This document shows, piece after piece, positions 30,484-38,855 of a DNA stretch of 41,269 nucleotides (its first letter is position 1; each line of letters starts with the position of its first letter). This stretch comes from Vavraia culicis subsp. floridensis (Eukaryota; Microsporidia; Pleistophoridae). A model generated the notes under the pieces. That model was not told the DNA's origin. It did no database searches and was given only the letters and a program-made list of their open reading frames with translations. The position numbers and the translations under genes are program-made. The stretch lies in assembly GCF_000192795.1 (NCBI RefSeq), contig NW_007360638.1:23405-64673 (forward strand), in the 5' to 3' direction.

Positions 30484-32091
30484 ATGTTCAACAACGCACC
30501 CCGAATGACCCACACCGAAATAGTTATACATTCCGATCACCTTTCGCACACCTCTCTCCATCTCTATGAGGCGCTTGGTCTGGACGTAAAAATTTACCAG
30601 CTGAAGAATACGCGCAAAATCGTCATAACAGGCAATGAGCGCGTGCAATTACGCGCAATGACGGACGGCATACACGTGATTCTCAAAACTACAAATGCCT
30701 TGCATGTTCTTAGTGAGCAAAACATCGACATTGACAGACTGATGGACCGTAACACAGTCACGCTGAGAGACGCTCTGGGGAATGAAATACACGTGCAGTT
30801 CGATCCAACGATCACCCCGAGGAGAATCGCCGTGCTGACCTCCGGTGGCGATGCCCCTGGCATGAACATGTGTGTGCACGCGATCGTAAGAACAGCAATA
30901 AGATGCAACTCGATGGTGTACGGTGTCTACGATGGGTATACTGGGCTGATCAACGACGGCATAAAGCGGCTCGGGTTCAATGATGTGGTAAAACACGCGC
31001 CTATGGGCGGGACCTTCCTGCGAAGCAGCAGATGTCCCGAATTTATGGAGAGAAGCGGGCGCAAAAGGGCCGTATGGTGCCTTTTGAAAAAAGGGATCGA
31101 CTGTTTGGTTGTCTTGGGCGGCGACGGAAGCGTAAAGGGCGCACAAATATTGCGAAACGAATTCGACGGATTCGTTGATGAGTTCGTATCCGAGGGTGTT
31201 CTGAAGTTTGAATGCGAGGAGACGAGCGAGACTAACAGCATTAGTGGCAGCAAAGAAGAAGCACAGATGGTTGATAAAAGTCCTAGCGTTTGTAATGAAG
31301 CGGCCAGAGACGTAGAAAGCAAGAATGCCATGGCTACGAGGATCTCAAAACATGGTGATACGTTGGTGCTCTCCAATAGATACAGTCTTAAGGTGGTGCA
31401 CATACCTTGCTCGATCGACAACGATATCCCATCCACAGATACGATGATAGGCTCCGACACCGCGCTTCATCGCGTGATAGAGTGCTTTGATTCGCTATCG
31501 TTCACCATGGACTCGCACAGACGCGCTTTCGTGATAGAAGTGATGGGCCGCCACTGCGGATTCATAGCGCTTATGTCCGGTTTTGCGGTCAATGCCGATT
31601 TTGTGCTCTTGCCAGAGAGCACTAATGCATCATGGAAGGACAAGGTGATCGGCTGCATAAGAAAGGTCCGAAAGGATGGCAAGAACGGTATTGCGGTGAT
31701 ACTGGCCGAGGGAGCAACCGATCCAATGGGTAAAAAGATAAATGCCGAGGATGTCAAAGACCTGATTGTGAAAGAAACGGGAATAGACAGCCGTGTGCTC
31801 AAGCTTGGACACATCCAGCGCGGAGGCGCACCCTCGGCGCGCGATCGCATACTTTCTGTGCTGAGTGGCATGGAGGCAGTAAGCAACCTGTTGTACGGCG
31901 TTGAAACGGCTGTGTCAATATGCAGCCAAAACAACATGCTCAGAAGAGTCGGGATGAAGGAATTGATCGAGGAGTGCGAGCGTGTGAGGGTTTGGACGAA
32001 AAGGGGAATGTGGAAGGAAGCAGAGGAAGCTTTTTTAGGATGGCACATTCCCTGCTCGAAGAACTGCGTGCCTACGGCAAGAAAGACATAG
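30484..32091 (+). CDS. PFK: 6-phosphofructokinase, catalytic N-terminal half (frame ends after a slippery site)
   Basis: Residues about 114-535 form a complete ATP-dependent PFK half, which phosphorylates fructose 6-phosphate in glycolysis. It has LTSGGDAPGMN (121-128), GGTFLRSSRCPEF, VLGGDGS (212-216; the Gly form is typical of ATP use rather than PPi), the catalytic loop PCSIDND (Asp312), DTMIGSDTALH, MGRHCG (354-359) and LGHIQRGGAPSARDR (441-455). About 110 extra N-terminal residues precede it, as in fungal PFKs, and a Ser/Glu-rich insert lies at about 233-297. The frame stops at 32091, 54 nt after T TTT TTA (32031-32037); the regulatory half continues in the -1 frame from that site. The in-frame ATG at 30505, preceded by CCCC, is an alternative start. 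Confidence 0.92.
   Translation: MFNNAPRMTHTEIVIHSDHLSHTSLHLYEALGLDVKIYQLKNTRKIVITGNERVQLRAMTDGIHVILKTTNALHVLSEQNIDIDRLMDRNTVTLRDALGNEIHVQFDPTITPRRIAVLTSGGDAPGMNMCVHAIVRTAIRCNSMVYGVYDGYTGLINDGIKRLGFNDVVKHAPMGGTFLRSSRCPEFMERSGRKRAVWCLLKKGIDCLVVLGGDGSVKGAQILRNEFDGFVDEFVSEGVLKFECEETSETNSISGSKEEAQMVDKSPSVCNEAARDVESKNAMATRISKHGDTLVLSNRYSLKVVHIPCSIDNDIPSTDTMIGSDTALHRVIECFDSLSFTMDSHRRAFVIEVMGRHCGFIALMSGFAVNADFVLLPESTNASWKDKVIGCIRKVRKDGKNGIAVILAEGATDPMGKKINAEDVKDLIVKETGIDSRVLKLGHIQRGGAPSARDRILSVLSGMEAVSNLLYGVETAVSICSQNNMLRRVGMKELIEECERVRVWTKRGMWKEAEEAFLGWHIPCSKNCVPTARKT
32031..32037 (+). promoter_or_regulatory. Candidate -1 ribosomal frameshift heptamer T TTT TTA
   Basis: In the PFK N-half frame the codons are GCT TTT TTA, so the heptamer is in the X XXY YYZ phase needed for -1 slippage (U UUU UUA type). 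Slippage gives TTT TTT AGG ATG, entering the C-half frame directly. GGCAC (32042-32046) can pair with GTGCC (32068-32072) after a 4-nt spacer. TGCC (32069-32072) can instead pair with GGCA (32076-32079). CTCG (32055-32058) in the loop could pair with CGAG (32093-32096). A missing T in the six-T run would give the same picture. Confidence 0.55.
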
Positions 32092-33527
32092 ACGAGAATA
32101 TTGAATGTAATCGAGTTCACATGAACAATACTGTCATCAGAACTGATCAGAAACCTGATTTGAAAAATAGCCGTGGCCGAGCTGAGGCGAAGACCAGCGG
32201 AGTGGCGAGTACCAAAACAGGTGCTAAAATCATACCTAATAAAATACTCGTGTTGCATCACGGCAGACGGGTGCCTGGTATGAACGTGGCACTCAACACT
32301 ATTGTAGAGTACTGCCACCAAATGAATCAGCAGCTCTTCTGCTCCGAGAATGGCTTTGAAGGTCTTCTGAACGACAAACTCATAAGACCATCAAAGTACG
32401 AATTTTTATCGATGATACACGACGGTGGCAGTGTCATCGGATGTTCATTTGGGGGAGAAGACGCGCATCGCATCGTTGATAAGTTGGTGTACCACGGTAT
32501 TAGGAATGTGGTAATGATGGGCGGGGTGGAATGTCTGTGGGTTATTGAGAGAATCAGGAACGTTGTTGAGAAGGCCATAGAAGAATTAGAGGCCACGATT
32601 AACACCGCAGAAACGGAAGCTAACAAGACGAGCAACAATAAAAATGAACAGAAAGAAACGAGCAAGACCAATGAAAAAACAGCAGATACCAGGGAAGATG
32701 CAAAGAACGACGGAGAAGCTGCTACCCGTGCACATAGATTGCGCATTCTTAAAGGCTTTAGAGTTATTCTCATTCCCTTTTCACAGGAAAACAACATCCC
32801 CGGTACGGAAATGAGCATAGGAACGGACACGGCTCTCAACTCCATCACACATTCAGTTGACCGTGTCAGGCTTTCCGCGACAAGCACACGCAAGCAGGTC
32901 TTTCTCGTCGAGGTATCGGGCACTACGGGCTATCTCAGCCTGATGGGCGGAATAGCAAGCAATGCCTTCGAATGTTTCATACCCGAGAGAGCAGAATCAA
33001 TCGATTTTCTGAGCAAGGTGTGCAAAAAGATCAGAAAGCGGTATGCTATGAACGATAAGCAAGGTATTGTTGTGATGAGGTGCTCGCAATCCTTCAACAG
33101 AATGTCAAGTGCTTCACTATGCACGCTGATGCGCAGCGATAACGGGTGCTATGATGGGTGTCACGACAGCAGTCAGGCCATCAACCATCCGAGCATGCGT
33201 AACGCGAATAATGCACATAACACATCGTGTGCAATGCATAAGGGCTTTGCAGTCAACTTCGTGGTACTGGGCGAAATACAGGCAGGTTCTAACCCCAGCC
33301 CCACGGACCGAATAATGTCAGCTGTGCTAGGTATGAGGGCAATCAAATTTTTGATGGGGATGGATGAGGAGAACGTGGACGTAAAATACGGAGTAATAGG
33401 TCTGGAAGGGCAGTTAATAATTGTAACAGAGATAGAAAAGTCTATAAATGAGTACAAGGATCTGCGAAGAATGCCCAGAGGAAATGAATGGCTGCGCTAC
33501 GATTCTATTTTCAACATGTTGCAGTAG
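32040..33527 (+). CDS. PFK: 6-phosphofructokinase, regulatory C-terminal half (-1 frame)
   Basis: This is the second half of a eukaryotic tandem PFK. From the first ATG after the slippery site it is 495 residues; joined by a -1 shift the whole protein would be about 1,014. Landmarks are the degenerate counterparts of the N-half: HHGRRVPGMN (73-82) for GGDAPGMN, MGGVECL for LGGDGS, NNIPGTEMSIGTDTALN (251-267) for the catalytic IDND loop, SGTTGYLSLMGGIASNA, and LGEIQAGSNPSPTDR. Loss of the catalytic Asp and of GGDGS marks it as non-catalytic, like the allosteric half of fungal and animal PFKs. A Lys/Glu/Thr-rich low-complexity insert lies at about 175-235. The frame is open back to an ATG at 31920, inside the N-half, but that stretch is not PFK-like. 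It might be made by frameshifting, by reinitiation at 32040, or as one ORF if the T-run is mis-sequenced. Confidence 0.88.
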   Translation: MAHSLLEELRAYGKKDIDENIECNRVHMNNTVIRTDQKPDLKNSRGRAEAKTSGVASTKTGAKIIPNKILVLHHGRRVPGMNVALNTIVEYCHQMNQQLFCSENGFEGLLNDKLIRPSKYEFLSMIHDGGSVIGCSFGGEDAHRIVDKLVYHGIRNVVMMGGVECLWVIERIRNVVEKAIEELEATINTAETEANKTSNNKNEQKETSKTNEKTADTREDAKNDGEAATRAHRLRILKGFRVILIPFSQENNIPGTEMSIGTDTALNSITHSVDRVRLSATSTRKQVFLVEVSGTTGYLSLMGGIASNAFECFIPERAESIDFLSKVCKKIRKRYAMNDKQGIVVMRCSQSFNRMSSASLCTLMRSDNGCYDGCHDSSQAINHPSMRNANNAHNTSCAMHKGFAVNFVVLGEIQAGSNPSPTDRIMSAVLGMRAIKFLMGMDEENVDVKYGVIGLEGQLIIVTEIEKSINEYKDLRRMPRGNEWLRYDSIFNMLQ

Positions 33528-34140
33528 CGATCGATTGGCTAATAAATGTTTTACAGCACGCTGTGATTTGCTCCGGTAAGGGCTTTTTTAGGATTTCTAT
33601 GCTGTCATACAACAACTGTTAGCGTGTCGTGATCACCAACCGATACGCGCCTAATCGCAAGAATCCACCGAAGAAGCATCAAGTTTGTTTTCAGGAAAGT
33701 ATGTTATTTTTTACCACACCTCATTTCTGTGTTCTCTCTATCATTGCCTTTACCCTAATTTATTACGAATTCTCTCTATTTGGCATATGCACCATTCTCA
33801 TATATCATGTATCACATAATCCGTATGAATACCACTTGTTCCTTTGATACCCATCAGCTGCTCTGTTCCTTTTTCTCCTCAAAAAAGTGAAAATGCCATT
33901 TTTGGCTAAAATAAAAAATTGCAAATTTTATAGGGAATTATAAACAATTGAAAAGTTTCTGATCGGGACTGACCGAAGGGATAGAGCACGTGTACCAGGA
34001 TGACATATTTGGTCTGTTTGTTCACACATATTCGTTCAGCAAGTGTTATGAACAGGCTATGACAGCACGATGAGCGTCACACACGTTTTAAAAACTGTCA
34101 CATTTTGAATATTTTCTTTTTTTACATCATCATTTTCACA
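33528..34140. other. Spacer downstream of PFK
   Basis: AATAAA at about 33540 lies just after the PFK stop and could serve as a polyadenylation signal. No gene recognised. Confidence 0.35.
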
Positions 34141-34353
34141 ATGGGAACAAAAGGACAAATTAATCACGCTTTCTCTACCAATTTAGTTTTGCTATTCGCA
34201 GGAACGAACCGAATTCGTGTTAACATGTGTGAGTCTTCGTGTGCAGGCACATTCTTTGGTATTAATAGCACATATGTCATTCAAATCATATTTATTGTAT
34301 TTATCATATTGCCTTTAATGTTTATTGCCATATTAACAAACCACCAGTCGTAA
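34141..34353 (+). CDS. Possible small tail-anchored protein (70 aa), Sec61-beta-like in layout
   Basis: From the ATG at 34141 the product is a short polar N-terminus, then VNMCESSCAGTFFGINSTYV, then a hydrophobic segment of about 21 residues (IQIIFIVFIILPLMFIAIL) and a four-residue polar tail. Tail-anchored layout and the order of a Ser/Gly-rich linker followed by G-x-x-(V/N)-x-P/S-x-x-V before the helix recall Sec61-beta/Sbh1 of the ER translocon. The signature is not strong, and AT-rich sequence easily yields hydrophobic stretches. No CCC motif is present. Confidence 0.3.
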   Translation: MGTKGQINHAFSTNLVLLFAGTNRIRVNMCESSCAGTFFGINSTYVIQIIFIVFIILPLMFIAILTNHQS

Positions 34354-34714
34354 AATGCTACCAATGTACATTTTTACAACTACCAATTGTAAAACACCAT
34401 TTTTCCGTACAGTTCTCGGTACAGATCCTCCCGAGTATCTTCTACCTCAACAACTCATAGACTTTCCTTTTACAAGGTTATTAATAAATGTAATTATCAC
34501 TGTCCTATCGCCAAAAGTTGTAATAATTCTCAAAAAGAGATGATATTTTATAAATGTATAAATAGCTAATGAGCTTGATCGTGCATTTTACACAATTTAT
34601 GCCACTTATTGCCTCATTTACTAAAAAATGATTATTGTACACGGTTCTGTGTGGTTTTCTGTGCGTATTACTAATTTACCTAAAAATAGATTTTATATTT
34701 TAAATATAAAGGGA
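34354..34714. other. Spacer upstream of C2H2 paralog 2
   Basis: It contains a 62-codon ATG ORF at 34355-34543 that begins right after the preceding stop and has no recognisable features. GGG at 34711-34713 sits directly before the ATG at 34715. Confidence 0.35.
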
Positions 34715-35455
34715 ATGGAAAAAGAAACGAGGATGGACAAAAGTATTGTTAATGACTCATATTTGCTTTTCAAGTTCATAAAAGACGTAAGACATGACAA
34801 GGAGAGAGAAAGAGAGGATAGTATCACTAACAGGGGTAAAAACGGTGGTGGTGGTGTACTTCACGATATGAAAATTGCTAGCAACCTTATTAATGGTGCG
34901 GATGACGATAGCAGTGTATTTGAGGATGGCAGCTACAGGAATAGCGTGAGGAGTGACAGCGTGTGCAGCTACGAAGACATGCTAACACAGCGTAACAGCA
35001 TTAGAGGCAGTATCGTGGAGGACTCTGATTGTATAAGCAGCTGTAACGCAATATTAGAGTGCAAAAATAACTTTGCATCCTGTGAAAATAACACAGTGTT
35101 TTACGACAAGGACTTGATGTTCAACGGTGAGAGGGAGTGTGACATCCTTAGCAGTAATTTTGTTGGTGGCGATAGTATGAATGGCGAACTTTGCAGCGTT
35201 AATCAGGACGTTGATATGCACGGTGACCATTTTTACGGCAGCTTCAGTCTCGGAAGAGCAGTTGGTTGCAATGAAACAAGAAAAATAAGAGAAAAAGAAG
35301 AAAATCAGAATTTGAATGAGGAAATGAAGAAATATTACCACAAAATAACCAGCATTAGGAAAAAGGTATTCATCTGCGAGTACTGCAGATGCAAATTCGT
35401 TTATAAAAAATGCCTGGTAAACCATGTAGAAAAAAATCATTTTGGTAAAGAATAA
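34715..35455 (+). CDS. Acidic protein with single C-terminal C2H2 zinc finger (paralog 2)
   Basis: From the ATG at 34715 the product is 246 residues: a charged N-terminus (MEKETRMDKSIVNDSYLLF), a long Ser/Asp/Asn/Cys-rich low-complexity middle, then a basic linker and one C2H2 finger at the extreme C-terminus (Cys221, Cys224, His237, His242; C-x2-C-x12-H-x4-H). Between the Cys and His pairs it reads FVYKKCLVNH, matching the Y-(R/K)-K-C-L-(I/V)-x-H core of paralog 1. Only the finger and the general layout are conserved, suggesting an old duplication or a lineage-expanded family. The in-frame ATG at 34628 would add 29 hydrophobic, less gene-like residues. The GGG motif next to 34715 favours the shorter form. 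Confidence 0.68.
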   Translation: MEKETRMDKSIVNDSYLLFKFIKDVRHDKEREREDSITNRGKNGGGGVLHDMKIASNLINGADDDSSVFEDGSYRNSVRSDSVCSYEDMLTQRNSIRGSIVEDSDCISSCNAILECKNNFASCENNTVFYDKDLMFNGERECDILSSNFVGGDSMNGELCSVNQDVDMHGDHFYGSFSLGRAVGCNETRKIREKEENQNLNEEMKKYYHKITSIRKKVFICEYCRCKFVYKKCLVNHVEKNHFGKE

Positions 35456-35597
35456 TGCGTGGTTCATCGAGTATTAAAGAGGTATATTACAGTAAACCAA
35501 TGATTTGCAATAATATCCGTATATCACATTAATACGTGCCTTCATTTGTATCGTTTGTCAGTAGCAATTATTAATTCATTTTTAATTTTACTTAATT

Positions 35598-35837
35598 TTA
35601 AATATTATAATTGACTGCCTCTTTGGTAACACTTAGTGCCATGTTATAGCTCAATATATCAGTAAAATAGTATTTGTTGTATTTTTGACCAACTTCAAGG
35701 CGTGTCTGAAGGACCGTCAATAGTTTATATCTCTGACGGTCGGCCATATGTGTAACTAAGTACAAAAGTCTGCGTAAGATTTGTAAATTGGGCATTTGAA
35801 ATTGAGTTGGAAGAAAACGTGGCATTTGTGTGCTCAT
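35598..35837 (-). CDS. Small hypothetical protein (79 aa)
   Basis: ATG-initiated and strongly coding-like in composition, with a helical, basic middle (LQILRRLLYLVTHMADRQRY) and a second helix-prone part (FTDILSYNMALSVTKEAV). No signal peptide or membrane segment. The family is not recognised, and the short length leaves open that it is a fragment of a larger lost gene. No CCC motif near the ATG. Confidence 0.4.
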   Translation of the reverse strand: MSTQMPRFLPTQFQMPNLQILRRLLYLVTHMADRQRYKLLTVLQTRLEVGQKYNKYYFTDILSYNMALSVTKEAVNYNI

Positions 35838-37506
35838 TGGACCGTACGTAATAAAACGATTGAACTTATAGGTCTAATTTTTAATTTACCTTTTACTATG
35901 ATAAAACGTAAATATCTGTGTGTAGATTGAAATTCATGGTAAAATGGAGCGTAAAGGATGTAAATGAGCAAATTGCCCTGTAATATCTGTTAAAAAGTGT
36001 TTTTCACACTATGCATGCTTTAAGTCAATTGTTGATAATAACCAGTGAAATATACCTGCTCAAATATTTAATAAAGCGTAAAATATGAGTATTTCTAGCA
36101 ATTTAATACTGTATGCATGGTTTTAAGGTTAAGGATATGTGTTTACTTGAAAGCCTACTCATACACATGACACACATTTATGGCAAAGACTTGTAGAGAA
36201 ATATTAAGAATTGAATTGTCGGTAATTCACATGATCACTATGTTCTATTTTTAACGCTAGAGCTAGGCTTTTTTATCCTCTCTGCACAGCAACTTGCAGT
36301 CTTGTAGCTTCGTTCATAAAAACAATTAGTTACCTCAACGAGATTCAGCAGTAGTAAAAATAGCTTTACTTTGCCAAAGAAATACTATCATAGGTAAAAT
36401 AATTATACGATTGCCAAATATTGTTGAAAGAGAATTATCGCAGGTTTTTTCTAGAGGAGCGGTTGATCAAACAACTTCTACGCTATTATAGAGCTCTAAT
36501 GAGTAACCTGCCAGATATATAATCAGTTTACCGATGATTATATTGAATAGCACTAAAAAGTATCAGAACACGTATATGGACAATAATAAGTTAATCTCTG
36601 ACCATCAACCAGCTAATGAGAATTACTTCAAAATACATGTCTGACAAAGAGTGTAGAATAATTATTTAAAACGAATTAGTCCTTGTATAGCTAATAAGTT
36701 AAATCATATTGTTACATTGTCATACAGGCCCGTGATGTAATGGCATGGTAATAAATGAAAGTGATATTGCGTACGCTACATGAATACTTGTTTCTATTTT
36801 TAACTATGATTCTCGTTACTAGAAAAATAACAATATCAGATGTTGTAATATGAATGAGTACAAAACTAACTTGTTAATTTATGTATTGGGTATGAAATAA
36901 TTAGTTTACTTATTCTTGTTCACAGGTCAAGGCTGATTTTTTAGTTCCTGACGTAATTGCAAATAATAACTCCGAAATTGGTAAGTCATTTAAAAATTTT
37001 ATGGTGTAATTAACTATTATTTGAAGTGTATGGCCATTATTCCATCATTATATTCTATGATAGAGCTGCTACACTGAAAAAATTAGTGATCTCAGTGAAG
37101 TAAATACACATTTACTCAAACATAAATTAGTTTTTAGACGTGCCCAGAAAGCTGTACAGTCCTTCCCAATGGCTAGAATGTACGGTGAAAAAGCTTATTG
37201 TTTTTTACAGTTTATATAATATTACGCTTAAATAGCTGCCGGGTAACATGGTATAGCAAAATAAATATCGTAGTGGTGCTAGGTGTACGTTTCAAGTACT
37301 TAAATCGGTAGCAGAATTTATCAGAGCAAAATCATTATTTCGTTTGTTGCACGCTTTTGGCTATAGTCAACATATTTTTGCATTATTTTCCGTTTTGCGT
37401 TTCTATCCCAGTTAAAACCTGCAACTTTAAAGCTATGATTTATATTTCATTCCTGTCTTTCATCTTAAAAGTGATCATCTACCAATCATATGATCGTTAG
37501 TTCCGG
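35838..37506. other. AT-rich spacer
   Basis: No supportable gene. From about 37201 the reading frame of the following relic is already fairly open, so the relic may begin earlier than I marked. Confidence 0.4.
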
Positions 37507-38289
37507 TTGTTTACAGGAGCTGTGTTACCTCCCAAGGAACAACACAAGGTAAGCATTGAAAACCACGTATTCTTTGTTGCATCTTTTCGAACAGAAATCG
37601 TACGAAAATACATCAGTACAGCGGAATGGAAAAAAAATAATCAATTTAAGTATCAGACGTATATTTTTGAAAACTTGTTTTATCAACTTTTTCCATTCGT
37701 TTGCATTCATAACCACTTTTTTTGGCATGCCCGTTATATTTGGCAAGAATTAAATTTATGTCAAATGCATTTAATTCTTGCTAAAACCATAAAACTAGGA
37801 GATATTGTGGTGGCATGCTGGTAGCTTAGACCTATGTAACTGCTCCATAAAACAGTTTTAGCATTTAGGGCCATTCTGATTAAACATGAAACAGAAGAGC
37901 GTGTTTTTGTAGAAGTAGGTGTACAAGAATGCGGTAAATATAAGCTTTAAGAGCACACCTATAACATATTTGTTAAACACGTATAATTTATTCTGCGTGT
38001 AGATCCTCATATTGATCTTCCGAATATTTTTGGGAAACCTGCCCTATTAAGGCATATTTTGATTGAAACTTTATGCCATACCGTAGTTCAAGAGACCAAA
38101 ACACGAAACATAGCATGATATGTACCAGAAGTACTTAAATTGTTCCGATTTACTGATCACGCATACAAAATATGTCTTAGATGCTATGATGATTGCAGAT
38201 TTATTCTACATTATGCCCAACTATTACATGGTTCATGTTCGAACAGTGTTATTTCTCCTCTTTTAGTGGAGTATCGTGATATACTCTAG
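37507..38289 (+). pseudogene. Single-frame relic gene with five internal stops
   Basis: One plus-strand frame reads as gene-like protein for 260 codons with stops only at 37822 (TAG), 37837, 37948 and 37984 (TAA) and 38116 (TGA), before the TAG at 38287. At this base composition a random frame would be expected to show a stop roughly every fifteen codons. Segments include EWKKNNQFKYQTYIFENLF, KHETEERVFVEVGVQECGKY, KPALLRHILIETLCHTVVQE and FRFTDHAYKICLRCYDDCRF. There is no obvious frame change, so decay would be mainly by substitutions. Family unknown. A transposase origin was considered but no motif supports it. Confidence 0.5.
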
Positions 38290-38731
38290 CCGTGAGATAT
38301 TACCTAAAAAATTTGTCAAAAAATATTATACTATTTTAAGCCATCACCTAAAACTAGCTAAGCACGAGTGTTCCGATGTCAATATCATTTTAAACGATGT
38401 GTTTTCCAAAATTACCATCTCTTAAGCCTTAACACCTTACAGGCCAAAAACTATATTTAATTGTTTCATATCTACAGATAACAGCCAATATCCGCTCGTT
38501 AATGAGGAAACTTTGCGTACAAACACATAAAATCTGAAGCAGTTGCAAGATATGCCAAATGCAGCAACAATCCGAACACATAAAATTTGATTGCACACAG
38601 CCCATCGCCTGTGGTATCCCAATAAACGCTACCGCTCAAAAATCCAAAATACATTCAATTTCTGACACTTCAATGTGTAACCAAGAAAAAGTAAATAATA
38701 TTCGTTTTATTTTGCGTAACCTTACAAATGA
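38290..38731. other. Region with short coding-like fragments
   Basis: An ATG ORF of 80 codons at 38559-38801 (MQQQSEHIKFDCTQPIACGI...) runs into the 31-bp repeat array. A shifted frame just upstream (about 38480-38580) is also gene-like. These look like remnants rather than a working gene. Confidence 0.3.
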
Positions 38732-38855
38732 TACCGTGATATTTTGTTCTCATCTTCTCCTCTACCGTGATATTTTGTTCTCATCTTCTCCTCTGCCGTG
38801 ATATTTTGTTCTCATCTTCTCCTCTGCCGTGATATTTTGTTCTCATCTTCTCCTC
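38732..38855. repeat. 31-bp tandem repeat (minisatellite), four copies
   Basis: Four head-to-tail copies of a 31-bp unit start at 38732, 38763, 38794 and 38825. Each reads t(a/g)ccgtgatattttg followed by ttctcatcttctcctc. The only variation is A in copies 1-2 and G in copies 3-4 at unit position 2. A degraded fifth start (tatcgtg) follows at 38856. The 31-bp unit is not a multiple of three, so the array does not encode a peptide repeat. Confidence 0.93.

Noticed and set aside
31467..32321. Long antisense ORF (284 codons) opposite PFK
   Set aside because: Mirror of strongly conserved PFK coding sequence; no domain pattern and a Ser/Thr/Phe-rich composition typical of shadows.
37141..38289. 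ISXO2/Merlin-type transposase reading of the 37.5-kb relic
   Set aside because: A Cys-pair (CPESC) and a KxxGD-like segment suggested it, but the acidic triad and the following conserved blocks could not be found in order.
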